Below the pieces are notes generated by a model. That model did no database searches, was not told where the DNA came from, and worked only from the letters and a program-made list of their open reading frames with translations. From Phallus indusiatus (taxonomy: Eukaryota; Basidiomycota; Agaricomycetes; Phallales; Phallaceae): 64,000 nt of DNA. How positions within the stretch are numbered: position 1 is the first letter of the stretch; every line of letters begins with the position of its first letter. Below are positions 12,069-23,799 of this stretch, one piece after another. The translations under genes and the position numbers were made by a program. The DNA lies in contig JAQFWX010000014.1 in NCBI GenBank assembly GCA_027605045.1, positions 1,237,391 through 1,301,390 on the forward strand, written 5' to 3'.

Positions 12069-14537
12069 TTAATCCAAGTATTTCTTGGACATCTCTTCAG
12101 AGATCACCTTTAGAGCTTTAGCCAAGTATTCAAAATCTATCAACTGGTTATGTTGGACATTAGCATTAAGAGATATATTCCTTGAGTTTTTCTCGCTTAC
12201 ATCATTATAAATCTGCGCGCTGCATCGCGTCCACCATTTTCCATCATGCACAAAGACCGCAGCAAAACAATCCCATTCGTGCAAGAGTTTATCTTCCATC
12301 TCTCTACGCATTTTAACCAGCGTCTCAGTCGGAAATTCCTCGGGAATGAGCAGAGGTAAACGTATGTTCGTCTATAATATGTTTGAACTTGAATATCATG
12401 CTAGTATTTTCATTTTGTGAACGCATATGCATACCATGTTCGAAGTAAGTTCCTCGGGAAAGACCTCTGTTCCTAGAAGCTGAGCGAGTCGTCTACCGCC
12501 TTTGATTGCCAAGTCACGACAGTACTGATTGATGCGCTCTTCACCGCCCAACATCTCCCGAAACTTCAAGGCTAACAAACGTTTCAAATTCTTTCGTTTT
12601 GCTCAATGTTCATTTAAGCATACCTGGCAAAACGCTCAAAAACGGGATAACGTCTATAGTTCCGTTTCCTGTATGTGATACATACGATATAAATTCTCTG
12701 TGGATTTAGTGTTAATGTGAAAAAAAAACACTAACCGTCAAATTGTGCTACAAATTTATTAGGTGTCAGTGGAGGCGGACCGCTTTGATCGGCTGGAACA
12801 TAATTCCAGGAAGTAGGAATGGATGATTTTATTAAGTGTTGATTCCTAGCATCAATCTTAGTACCTCAAGAACAATTCCGAAGAAAAAAACTTCTATGAA
12901 ACGTTACCTGCTAGGAACGTACAAGACTGCGCAGCTACGCTTGGTATAGAGCCATTTATGGCAGTTCTTCGAAAAGGAAAGTATTAGATGCTATAAAGCA
13001 ATGATATACAAACACTCCATCATCGCCCTTACAGAAACCCAAAAATCTGGCTGAACTTGACTTAGATTGATGTTCAATTCTTGTCCTATGCTATGTGCCG
13101 CATCGACTATACTAATTATACCGGCTTCGCGACATGCATGGACTAATTCTTGCCAAGGGAGAAGGCAACCTGGGTTGGAGGATATTGAATCTATAATAGC
13201 AACAACCTTGGCGTCCGCAGGGCGGCGAATGGTTTGAATGTATTCTTTGAAAGAGGATACGATGTTGGCGTGGGTGGTTGGAAAAGTCAAAGGGATTGTA
13301 AGAATCTGAAGGTGGGGTGAGCAATCGCGAATATAGTCGGCCGTGAGTGATACAGCGTCGTATGTCGTTGAAACTTTTTTTATAATCATAAGATAATAAG
13401 TTTCAAAATGATTTCTGAGAAAGAGACGGTACTGACACCGTATGATTACATCACCTCGAGACCATTCGATATTCCGCAGAATAGTGTTGATACCTAGCGT
13501 GGCGTTGGCTACCATGACAATTTCATTTATATCGGCATGAACTAATTGCGCCAAACGCTCTCGGACGTCTCGGAGACGTTTGAAATATGTTCGACGAAGG
13601 AACAAGTCGGGTCTTGCTTCCACTTCCACTTCCAGCTTTTGACAAGCTTCCGCTACCGGCCGTGGTAGGGATCCAAATGAACCTATAAGGTCGAATGATG
13701 AGTTATTCAGATATAATGGACTCAAAAAAATACCGTGGTTCAAATTGATATGATCCTCGAAAAAGAACTGAGCACGAAGGGTTCGTCCAAACGGGGGCAG
13801 TGGGTCGGAAATAGCTAGTTGATCAGAGGAATTGGAAGTTGTGGAAGAGGAACTATTAATACTCAAAGCCTTCTGTCCATCGACAAGAGAGTAATCTTCA
13901 TTATTCAAGCAGCCGTTGCCTACCCAGCGCCATAGTTTTTCTTTGATAAACTCGTCAAATGACCAAAATTCTGGGAGCAGAGAGTCAAAACCATTCGTCC
14001 ATATGTAAGCGTAGGCCGATATTGCAGGGAGTAAAGCTTGCGTTTGTGGTGCGGATTCTTGGAGAACGACGGTAGCGACACCGTTTAGGGTGTCCATGAA
14101 CGGCGTACATGGGTGGACTGCTACAAGCGCACGGTTGTATTCCTAGTACATTAAAAAAGCTGTATCAAAGAAAAAAAAAAGACGAGGAGAGCTACAGATT
14201 TAATTACCTCTCCTTTGAACAAATCGATCAAGACTAAATCCTTCTTTGAGAGACCAGCTACCAAAGTTCCTTGCACAGATCGTTGCTCGGCGCTTAACTC
14301 GCTTTTGAACCAACTTTGGGAAACTGAAGACGACAAAATTGCGGGATAATCACAGTCCTAAACCGCCTGAAGCCTCGATCGGTTTGAGTAGGCAGAACGT
14401 TCACTCACCCGAACTCTATGTCTTGTATACTCCAACAGAATTGCAGGCGCGACTTGCAGATGTTCCCCGTCATGACCGAGGACGCGCTTGAGAACCTGAG
14501 GGTGAAGCAGCATCTCGTAAAAAAAGACGGAAGTCAT
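12069..14537 (-). CDS. AIG2-like (gamma-glutamylcyclotransferase fold) / class V PLP aminotransferase fusion
   Basis: Eleven exons: 14537-14409, 14357-14208, 14142-13734, 13682-13437, 13373-13033, 12966-12908, 12845-12736, 12668-12624, 12571-12435, 12371-12201, 12143-12069. They sum to 1872 nt, 623 codons, all with GT-AG junctions and preserved phase. Residues 1-about 170 resemble AIG2-like proteins (FFYEMLLHPQVLKRV..., ERSVQGTLVAGL...DLFKGEEY-R, LWRWVG). A Ser/Asn-rich linker follows. From residue 211 (FGRTLRAQFFF) to the end it is a class V aminotransferase of the isopenicillin-N-epimerase/EgtE-like group: NLNHGSFGSLPRPV, FSTTYDAV, DAAHSIGQ, and NCHKW with the PLP lysine at about K429; then SNMTNIRLPL near the end. 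There is no Met between the two domains in the joining exon, so the second half has no own start. In the AIG2 part the usual YG-S/T-L loop reads YEML and the usual FEG glutamate reads FKG (K91), so cyclotransferase activity is doubtful. The PLP half looks intact. The natural substrate cannot be told from sequence. Confidence 0.8.
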
Positions 14538-15279
14538 GATAAATGATGAGACCAGCTTTTAGACACCTTAAATACAGCAGCATTATAAGACGATGTGACT
14601 CAGTGATGGTATGAATGGAGTCATCGGCGAACAGAAACTAAAGATGACATAAGCTTTTTTGTGAGTGCATGTAGCTCGTGTTAGCGCTCATTGGAGCCCG
14701 GTACTTCCATCTTTCGAACGGACATCATATTGTACGGACTTGTACGGGTCACCTTATCGTCCTGAAACCGTCGAGTGTGATTGACGCTTGGCGCGACATC
14801 TGCAATATGGATTATCGATTATCCGCAACGTTCTCATCAATTTACCCATGAAACTGTTCTACATAGTAAAAGGAATTACGACGAAGTGAACGCCAGCAGG
14901 AGTCACAATGACAACCCCCGAGATCAAACGGACTTTATAAAGTTGATTGTTTTGTGAACCGGGGTCTGTTGGTTAACGGTAGACATCGGTTCGTGTAGAG
15001 CTTAAGGACGAATGTGGGGAAAAAGAGAGGACTGGCAAATACCTTTCTTGTAGATCAACATCTTGGGGGTTAAACGTTAAACGTTCAACGTTGAGGAACC
15101 AGAATTGACCAATCACTTTTTTGACGTTCCCGTGGATATGACAAACTTGAGGATCGTACACAAGGCCACCCGTCACTCGGGCACAGATACCCTCGGTAGG
15201 GAGACAGTCTATTTCAATCCAAATTCAAATAACAGAGATTCAACAGATTTTCGCTTCTGCCTATTGTACAAGCGCAACC
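14538..15279. other. intergenic, likely promoter side of the fusion gene
   Basis: No supported gene. The segment holds the upstream region of the minus-strand gene starting at 14537 and the 3' flank of the minus-strand gene ending at 15280. Parts of 14.68-15.24 kb resemble 10.83-11.1 kb. A short run near 15075 contains the near-tandem TTAAACGTTAAACGTTCAACGTT. Confidence 0.35.
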
Positions 15280-16914
15280 TCAAGCTGATTCCTGAATAGA
15301 ATGATTCTCGAAGTCTGGGGTTGTTGATGAATCATCATTGCGTCTACCATCTTCCCTTGTATGTTCATGCTCGTTGTCACCCATTTCCACAAGAATAGAT
15401 TGGTGTACGTAATTCGCCACACTTTGAAGTCGAAGAGTTGGTAATGTCATATTTGCATGAATTGCTGCGGAGTTTTGTTGACGAATATCTAAGGTAAAAT
15501 CTGCGAGTATGATCGCCGAAAGACTTGATACACTACACTGGCAGTACTCCCTGGAAACAGAATGTACCCACGTTGTTCGTGACCTACAGGGAAATGATAT
15601 TAGCATCAAATAAGAAATTTCCACGTAAAGCTCACACAATTAAGGATTGTAATGGTGACAGTGACGACAATCACGAAGCTGAAGTTCCCGAGCGGGAGAT
15701 CATAAGGAAATACCCCGCAACCATGCGTTGTTCAAGCTTACCAAAACCTACATACAGCTGATAAATATTTTTATCAATCGACACAGTCTCGCAAATGATG
15801 AAACTCACTCACCCTGCCTGAATAGTATTGTCACAAGGTCATTGCTGCATTGAATGCTCATTTCACGCTTCACCTTCCATGTACTCCACACCTTCCATAG
15901 GCACACGAGGATAGCGAGCAAGTCAGTTACGATAACGCAGATATTTATACTTGTGGACACTATAAAATCCACAGCTAATTTGTTTAAAAATGAGACCATT
16001 AGCACACTTTCGATGGACGATGCTTAATCAAACCTACTATCGGGGCTAAAATAGAGAAAACATCTTAAGGCTAGGATTTAATATAGTACCGTATAACCAA
16101 CGTTCACCTTCCTTCACATCCACCAAGGGCCATTAAACCTAAATTCACAGTGGGTATGTGCATGTCTAATTACGTTGAAAAGACCTTACTACTAGCATAA
16201 ATGTATAAGATAAGTCCAACCATGAAAAAGAAGGCTAAAGCTGCGGTCAAAACCCTATTCGTCTGGCACAGTGAATACGCTCGAATAGTCAATAAGCCTA
16301 AATAATCATCTGTAAAAGTTCTTTAAAACCACATGGCATCGAGACGACCTTGAACGCCGGCATATGGCAAAACCACTAAAGCATTTGATACGTCATTAAG
16401 GGAGTTGCATAAGCTGCATTACTTTTAGTATTATTAAAATCCTGTGCCACCGGAAATGATATCTCACCTGCCTAGCTTCAGAAGAACGGCTAACGTTAAT
16501 AATTACAGGCTGCCCGGGACTGACGTTTGGCTCACTGGCACGAAATCCCCCCAGAAGGTAAGAGCTTGAGTGATTAGACTTCCATATCTTGTACAAGCGT
16601 AGAGTATATTTGGAATACTGAAGGGTCTAGGAGAAAACCATATATATTCCAATTCCTGTGGTATAGCTAACACCGTGGCGTATAGCAAGAGTGCTGGAAC
16701 ATTACTTTCAATGTTAAACGAATTTTTGAATTTGAGTAACGTTGAATTTTTACGTACTTAATGCGCTGACATCAACAAGCGATCCTATGTAACTGGTCTC
16801 ATAGTCAAATAAACGCGATGCATTCAGGGTACTAGCTCACCCTAAATATAAGTCGTGAATAGACTCTGAAACGATCGTGCTGTTATTGGAGATAGTACTA
16901 TTCAAGTCGTTCAT
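15280..16914 (-). CDS. DUF6533-like fungal multi-pass membrane protein, copy 2
   Basis: Start at 16914-16912: MNDLNSTISNNSTIVSES, an Asn/Ser-rich N-terminus with N-glycosylation sites. After a 48-nt intron a short exon follows (YIGSLVDVSALS). An exon near 16715-16540 reads VPALLLYATVLAIPQELEYIW, then IPNILYACTRYGSLITQ. Later exons give a TM stretch (TAALAFFFMVGLILYIY, about 16275-16200), another TM with VWSTWKVKRE (16005-15830), and a last exon (about 15500-15280) with ILADFTLDIRQQ...SVANYVHQSILVEMGD and an acidic tail. The E-x-E-Y-I-W...Y-x-x-T-R-Y signature and the LDIRQ/VEMGD ending fit the fungal DUF6533 family (function unknown, predicted membrane protein). It is a paralogue of 1990-3791. 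Middle exon borders are approximate. Confidence 0.6.
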
Positions 16915-18589
16915 TTTTTGGGAGTTGAGATACAAAGATGCCTAAGAAAATCGGGATTCGACTAGTAGTTTGGGCTACGAAGTGGGATATATGGGCCTTT
17001 TAAATGAGAACAGAGTAAAGTGTCGACAAAATGTTCGAGTCGCCTTTGGATAGCCCTCATGACTGACTGACATTTATTCTGGGAAGCCCGTCAGTGAGTA
17101 GATGTTTCACTTGATAATCATTGATTAATGCACAGGCTGAAAACCCAATTGTTCATCACCCGGCCCTATTATAACGACGTCAATAATTTGTCGAATAAGG
17201 TGGCGCCGTTCCAAGAAAGCAAGCCATCGCTGCTCTAGTGCCGACTAGAGATAAACCTACGGAACGCATATAGTTGGTGAGACACTTGGCAGGTGTTAAA
17301 AAGTTGAAAGGTTGTCGCACCCCTTTTCACCGGATACACAGGGATATCCAATAACATTCACGTTAGCAATCAGTCTTGTTTCTAGAAAACGTCCTTGTCT
17401 GATGTTGTGATCCCTAAACGTCAAAATGTCAGGTCCATATATATCTCCAAACCAGACAGAAGCTCGACATAGAAGATTCTTAATGAGAATTTGTGGGACC
17501 TTCCCTTATGACACTCAATGAAACTAGCGACACCGGAGATCGGATGTTAATTCCCTTGTCCAGTGAAGTTGAAGTAAGAATCGAAATGAAAACGTCACAT
17601 AACTTCAGATGCTCACCACATCAACATCCGAATTTTTTTGTACGTGTACATCTCAGCCTGTTATTTGGGGATGGTGGCACTGTGAAAATGATGTCAAATG
17701 ATTTGCATTTAATCAGGTATCTCCGAAGACTAATATTTCCGCGACGTTTGTTTCTGCAGAGAAATAGAAATATCGGTTTATGGAAGGTATCTGGGTACGG
17801 AAGCAACGCAAAACAATTCGACGGGACGAATAGGATGACTTCTGAGGATGGAGATTGTTGTCGTACCATGAGACTATGTTATCGGTCTTGTTTTTTTTTG
17901 CAGATAGCATCGTCGTTCGCGCGGGTGCACTGCGGCTCTACAGGTGGTTTGATCCTCGTCGCGGTGCATGAGATCTTCGTTTTTTGAGTGAAGCTCAATG
18001 CCTCATTCGAAACATTCTGCCCATAAACGCCTGGATATATGAAGTGCCTAAAACTGGTTCTTTTTCAATAAGGACCAAAGATTGAAAATGCATTTGGATA
18101 ATCAATGGATGATACTGACAACAAGGTGGGCATCTGTAGCTGAGGCCATAAGACTATCCTTCCAAAACTGTGCGTTTTGCCTCAACATTGTAAATACCAA
18201 GGATTAGATATTGCGACTTATATGACTTCGTGATAGTTGCTCGTTCCCGAAGTTCGTCTAAAAAATTCCCTGAGAAAGCGCTCATCGTTCACAACACGAC
18301 CCCATAACACCGCGTGCGGCATGACGTAATAAGTGACAGTCACATCTTGGACCCTATTTTCCAGACCCTCCGGACGTCCGACACTTCACCGAGGTTATTT
18401 CCTAAGCGTCTAGCTTAGGTTTCCTTGGTGGCAAGAATTGTAGACGAAAAAGGCAACTCTTTCCTTGTTGGGCTATCAAACTCCGCTGTATATTTTTTAC
18501 GCTGAGTTTGAAAAAAATTGTGGAATGTATTTCGTGTGTCGTTGACGTCATCGCTTTGTTTATGGTTGAATATCCGCTGTCCTTCAGTC
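16915..18589. other. intergenic, unassigned frames
   Basis: The longest frame is 17493-17987 plus (about 160 codons), with no recognisable motif and an opposing open frame; I do not support it as a gene. Upstream flank of the DUF6533-like gene lies at the left edge. Confidence 0.3.
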
Positions 18590-19110
18590 CAGCTTTAGCC
18601 GCTGAATTTGACAAAACTTTTCTCCCAGTCTACTGTGTCCATGGAGTGATATTCGGTGTACTCTTGGTTGGTGTAAAGGGAAAATGTCTCTGCACAGCGA
18701 ACGTTATGTGCATCTCGGGCAGCGCTATTTTACGTTATTAAGGGTGAAGCATTTTCGGGATCTGTGAGCCACAAGGATATGTTCATTAGATGTTCGCTCT
18801 CCTCAGGCAAACGGTTCATCGCTATAAACGCCTGCAAGTGATCGAAATCATCTTCGTCGCATACGCCGAAACGAAGGCAATTGAACATCTGTTGAAATCG
18901 TTCATCCTTCTGCCACATTATGCGCTTTAAAACTACAGTCTTTCATTTGTCTCTATGTAACTACTCCGCTCAGGTTGGTCATTACGTTCTCGTTCATCGC
19001 ATTCAGATGACAGTCTGCCTTATCGACCATCTTTCTGTCGAACACATTTTCCTGGGTGGTGGTACCTGCGCTGGATCACCAGCAAAATCATGTTTAAGCC
19101 TCCATATGGT
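18590..19110 (-). pseudogene. PIF1/Helitron-type helicase remnant
   Basis: In minus-strand order: PYGGLNMI then, after a 1-nt frame change, AGDPAQVPPPRKMCSTERW (about 19105-19020), matching the walker-B region of PIF1-like helicases (usually PFGG-N-F-GD-QLPP). Then DERFQQMFNCLRFGVCDEDDF (18918-18850), the conserved LR-G segment, then WLTDPENASPLIT and, after a stop, a segment near 18710-18610 reading RDAHNVRCAETFSLYTNQE. This order is that of PIF1 helicases carried by fungal Helitrons or their host-derived relatives. At least one frameshift and one stop make it non-functional. No Rep domain or Helitron end (TC...CTRR) was found nearby. Confidence 0.55.
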
Positions 19111-20483
19111 TGTTCTGCGTCGCAGCCGGTCGCAAGTGATAGATATTGTGAAACGGGTGCGTTGTCGCAGGCTCATAGAGGAAGTGGGGACGCCAGTGTT
19201 GATCAGTTTTGTGGTAATACTGAGCGAGTGGAAACCGAATTTTGGTAAATTTAGGGATGTGGCTCAGAGGTACGAAAGCTGGTGCAAAAAACAACTGATG
19301 CTCGCGAGCTTATGAGGACATGACTAGCCTCGAATTGCCTGACGAGTCGGAGGTTGAGTTGCGGTTGCTGTATTCGTATTATAATAAATTAGTATTGTAT
19401 GTATGATGGACATAGAAATGGGTGGTAAATTAGATGTTTCCGCTGGTCTTGACTGCTGTAAATGGGGCGAGCGTTTAGTGCGTGTTTGTGTGTTGTGTGG
19501 GTATCTACGCTTAGGATGTCGCCGCTCGCCGGCCTTCTGTTTCATTGGATACCTTATTAACTAAGTGATTCAGCTCTCGGATCCTATGAATGCTTCTTTC
19601 CTTCTCTCTGAACAGAGGTACGCCTGCGCCACAGCCTGTTCGCCGTGGATGAAAAAAACTTGAACGTTCGTACCATATTAATATTGTCATATATATATAT
19701 TATAACATTTCCCGCAATTCGATACAAACGGTGAAGACCGAAATGCTTCCTAAAGTCGATCAGAACATGATGTCGGTGGCAGGACTCAGGCTGTGTCAAA
19801 AAGCTATGGTTGTTGTCTTTCCGTTGAGTATTTGTGAAAGCGTTGGCACCTTATGGCGAAGACACCGTGAGCAGCATTAGCATCCGTCGTAGTATTATAT
19901 ATACCTAAAATGATGTCTCCTAATTGATTGCCTAAAATATGGACCCTGTCAAAGCTAACAATCAAGGTATTTTAAATGGTTGATTAGAAGGTGCGTGCAC
20001 CACGACCATATCGACCTCGCAACGCTCATTTAGCCAATACCCTAAAACGTTCAACCAACACCAGGAGCAACCTATAGAAAGTGAGTTACCCGTGTCATCC
20101 GATGTTCGAGTAGTGAAGCTTGAAGCTTGAAGTCTCGCAGAGCTTCTCTGTATTCGCTGTGAGTTATAAATTGCAATCAGCCCCAGTGGGCCGCCTCAGG
20201 CTGCACCGTTCGTCAAATGACGCTTACGAGTACCCGACTAATTACCCAATGGAAAATCGCTATGAAATGCATTTGGGCGATCTCAACCAACATAGCAATT
20301 GCAAACCAAACTGCAACATAATGTGTAAATTGCAAAAAACCAAAATATAATTGATCGCGGCGCTACGGTCACGCGTCGCTGTCGGCACCATGGGCGCTAG
20401 AAATGACTAATCCCTCTATCAATGAATTTGACGCACCGAACTCTACCCACACCGGTTCCCGCGATGCTTTAAGTGGTTAGCAT
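19111..20483. other. intergenic, no supported gene
   Basis: Short frames only. A (TA)n run lies near 19690-19700. Sequence from about 19.1 to 19.3 kb could be more of the decayed helicase upstream of its walker-B region, but no motif is clear. Confidence 0.3.
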
Positions 20484-21787
20484 TTGCCACTGAGGTTCTG
20501 TCAAGATCTTATCGCAGCGAAGGAACAAAAGGCTGTTGTAACTGCCATGACTCCGTTATCGTCGCCCATATCACCTACTCAACTCGAAGCTTGTCTGACG
20601 GTGGCTCAACAACAAGATAATAATCTAGGTCGTAGAGTGAAGGAAGGATTAGATATAATTTATTCTGCTTTGGAGAAATATGGGTAAAGTTACCTTATTC
20701 ATGGCATTTGAATTGATCTATCTCAACATTTTATACCAGAGAAGAGAAGATATCCCTGAGTTTCAATGGCGGCAAAGATTGTACGATTCCCAGCCTATCC
20801 CAAAATGCACAATCATCCACTCATGACTTTACTTTCACAAACTAAACAGGCACAGTCTTGCTCCATCTCTATGCGGCCGCTTTATACAACTGGCGCCGGA
20901 CACACTCTCATTGCTCGACAGTGACCAACGGTTCAAACACAGAAACAGACGTATCATACCCTGCTATACCAGCGCTCTACATATTCCCGCCATCTCCATT
21001 TCCTAAACTCGAATCGTTTATATCATACTCGGAAAAAACGTACAACCTCACTTTATTTCGTCAAAGTGGCGAATCTGGTATGAAAGACGCGCTAAGGGCG
21101 TACAAGGATGCTTTTCCAAACGTCGAAGCTATATTGATCGGAATACGAAGAACAGATCCACATGGAGGTGGGTATGGCATATCTAGATCCGTGAAACCCT
21201 TTGAATGATCATTTGTATAGGAAGATTGTCTACGTCAAACCCGACTGATCCCGATTGGCCTGCGTTCATGCGCGTTCATCCTATATTGGATTGGTCGTAT
21301 TCGGACGTTTGGAGCTTTTTACGGACATTGAATGTAGAATATTGTAGTCTCTATGATATCGGGTATGCGATCAATATCGATCACAACAGATAAACTAATT
21401 ACCTTTTTTTGCCGCAGATACACATCTTTAGGATCGACATACAACACTTTCCCAAACCCCGCTCTTCTCATCCAACAACAAGACACGGATAACGACATTG
21501 ACGTTGAGGCTGATATCACTCCACTTTCTAGTTCACGTCGTTACAAACCTGCATATGAACTGGAGGATGAAAAACTCGAAAGGGCAGGTCGTGGTCCGTC
21601 TGTACCGACTGTACAACAAGAATCTATACCCATATCGTTATCCAAAAGTATTGCACCGCGGCTTCCCCTTATCCCCAGTTCGGCACTTCCTACACCTGCC
21701 CCAGAACGAGATAATCCGGCTGAATCGTTTAAATCACTCAATAAACCACAATATTCAATGACAGAAAGGGAGGGAACGAATGAATAA
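20484..21787 (+). CDS. FAD1: FAD synthase (FMN adenylyltransferase), intact copy
   Basis: Transfers AMP from ATP to FMN to make FAD. Five exons: 20484-20683, 20740-20780, 20850-21167, 21221-21362, 21418-21787; they sum to 1071 nt (356 residues plus stop) with all GT-AG junctions in phase. The second exon carries the PP-loop SLSFNGGKD, continued as [13 protein letters not shown] in exon 3. Exon 3 ends with [12 protein letters not shown]; exon 4 has [20 protein letters not shown], then [20 protein letters not shown]; exon 5 has [15 protein letters not shown]. These are the conserved motifs of the eukaryotic PAPS-reductase-like FAD1 family. The start may instead be the ATG at 20547 ([12 protein letters not shown]), which is where the paralogous copies begin to match. 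The C-terminal 90 residues are low-complexity, as in other basidiomycete homologues. It heads the first of four array units and is the only undamaged copy. Confidence 0.88.
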
Positions 21788-22187
21788 ATGGTCCTAACGA
21801 ATCGAAAGTGGTGAAACCATTTGAATTGATTTTACACTTACTTTATTCTAATTTTTTATCAGTGTCATTTTTAGAAATAAATTTATTGGATCCGATTTTC
21901 TTTCGTCATAATCTATGAGTGTATTAGATTTCCTCCCAATTGCCACAATATGTCATAATATGGGTGCAGGAGCCATCTTAAGACTTGTGCATACGTCTAT
22001 TCATCAACATGGGAAACACTCATGCATCGCTCCTACCTTGTCTGGCGCGTTGCTACTGGTGATCAGGGGAGATACTTTGCGGGTGAGAGGGACAATCCTG
22101 TGAACCCGGTAGCTTGGTCCCATACGTATTTATTTGCGTAGTTGCCCATCATGGAAGTGAGATGGTACCGTCAAGAAGTCCTGTCCG

Positions 22188-22247
22188 AATATTGAGCCCG
22201 AACCATCGGAAAAAGAGTCTTTTTTCCGATGGTTCGGGTTCAATATT
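22188..22247. repeat. near-perfect inverted repeat (hairpin)
   Basis: Two arms of about 29 nt, GAATATTGAGCCCGAACC and its complement GGTTCGGGTTCAATATTC plus the CATCGGAAAAA/TTTTTCCGATG core, meet with almost no loop. The arms differ by one G-T type change and one extra T. It could be a tiny fold-back transposon remnant. Confidence 0.7.
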
Positions 22248-23488
22248 CAAAATTCAATTGTGAGCTACTAGTTGCCCGATCGGGTGTAGCGGAAATCTCA
22301 TACACTATCCTTCTCTATCAAATTGCCTGCAGCTGTCCATTTTCATTAGTAGCTTGATCTTCCAGCTTTCTTATGGAGCAGTGGCTATCAACTTGCGGTT
22401 TTGAACAAATATTGAAAGGAGCTACCCTGCGCTTGTAAGTTGACTGTCCTGTACTGCCAAACGCATTTGGCTGGTGATGGATTTTGTCTTGCACATTTTG
22501 AGTGATGATCCCCATACCGACGTGTAAAAAACCTTTCTATGGAGTCGCAATGGGTCAAACTATTTGTTTCCTTAAGCTTGTGCCACCTCCAAATACATAA
22601 GGGGCTTTGACACGTAATTTAGGTTTTGCTTTTCTTGCGATAAAATGTAATTGATATAGCCAATCTTCCGCGTCATATCACAGACGATATGTAAAGCCTC
22701 TCTTCCATGACACGCCAAAAGCTTCAGACCCTGGAAAAATCTACCATGAATCTTTATTCAAGGCTTTCGATCAGTCATCCGTTCGAGTGCCCGCGCGTCA
22801 ACGAAATGGAAAATGCTGGCTTTACCCGACCGGAAAACTTTCACAAACATCCTGTTTCGGGAACGAGGTCTCAAAAGCACAGTATTTAACTTGAGGCCTT
22901 GGGACATGACTCCATCAGTCCCACATATGCCAACTAAGCGACACCTGTGTGTCTAACTCCACCAGTTGATGTTCTATAAATAACAGTACTGGTAACCGAT
23001 TAAGATACATGACTTGCACCTAATGTACTAGATCAGTGTACCCACGCGAAGGGTCTTAATGAAAAAAAAAGAAACCGCCATGGTGTTGCCATGTGACTGT
23101 GTTGAAAATCTTGGAAATTCAAAAAGGCGATGCAGTGTTTTCAAAATGATCGTCCAAACACGAGCCGCCGGAGTCCATGATTAAGCTTTCAGTATTACTA
23201 CTGGCACTGACGAATAATTGTATTCGAAGCACCATAGATTATAGTTCTGAATCAGGAAAAAAAGTGCTTGAGGCTCATACTCGAAACACGATTAGAATGA
23301 AGAATAAGTTTATTATGATTATTCATATCTTCCGACCCACTAAGGCAAACAAAGTTTACGAATGAAAAATTCCTCAGTCCTGTGATTCTTGTAATGATGT
23401 CCACCGTCACTTCTTTTATTAAGGTTTTACAAGAAATGACTTTCATTTCATCGCCGGAGTGTAGATATGCTATGATACCATGATATAT

Positions 23489-23530
23489 CCTGACGTTTCG
23501 TCAGGCCGCCCAAGTGGCCATCTTCGAAAG
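23489..23530 (-). other. hammerhead-like sequence motif (tentative)
   Basis: Read on the minus strand: CGAAGATGGCC, ACTTGGGC, GGCC, TGAC, then GAAACGTC, AGGATATATC. The arrangement GA-stem-loop-stem-GAAAC-GTC recalls relics of hammerhead ribozymes found in Penelope-like and retrozyme repeats, but the CUGAUGA core is not intact (CGAAGA instead), and the TGAC insertion before GAAA is unusual. It is followed by an alternating GC run at about 23533-23544. Function is not claimed. Confidence 0.25.
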
Positions 23531-23696
23531 TGCGCGCGCGCGTAAACTCTGATTGGTTCACACTGCCGTCCATATCGAAGTGCCTGGCACTGATTACAAT
23601 TCACTTCTTTGATGAAGAATGCCAAAAGCAAGCGGTCTAAAAACAAGCGATCTAAATCTCGTCCTTAACGTGGAAACTTTGCTAAGGAGTCTGGCG

Positions 23697-23735
23697 GGTA
23701 TAAAACTTATAACGCAACATCTGAATCCTTCAACC
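23697..23735 (+). promoter_or_regulatory. TATA box and conserved start-site block of type-B gene, unit 1
   Basis: TATAAAA at 23699-23705 followed by CAACATCTGAATCCTTCAA. The same TATA plus ATCTGAATCCTTCA block precedes the type-B genes at 44028 and 51868, each about 90-105 bp before the coding start, so it is probably the core promoter and transcription start region. Confidence 0.6.
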
Positions 23736-23799
23736 TTCCAGTGCTACGCACTTCTACCCAGATTCACCTAAGCTCAATTTTCACAACACATCTAAATAA

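Larger units (their letters stand above)
21788..23690. other. intergenic between FAD1 and the type-B gene
   Basis: No supported gene. It contains a near-perfect hairpin at 22188-22247 and, just upstream of the type-B promoter, a structured GC-rich motif at 23489-23530, both listed separately. Unit 3 has a different hairpin at the corresponding place (51273-51393). Confidence 0.4.

Noticed and set aside
17493..17987. 164-codon plus-strand frame
   Set aside because: No motif, no conserved neighbour, and two long opposing frames; I could not support either strand.
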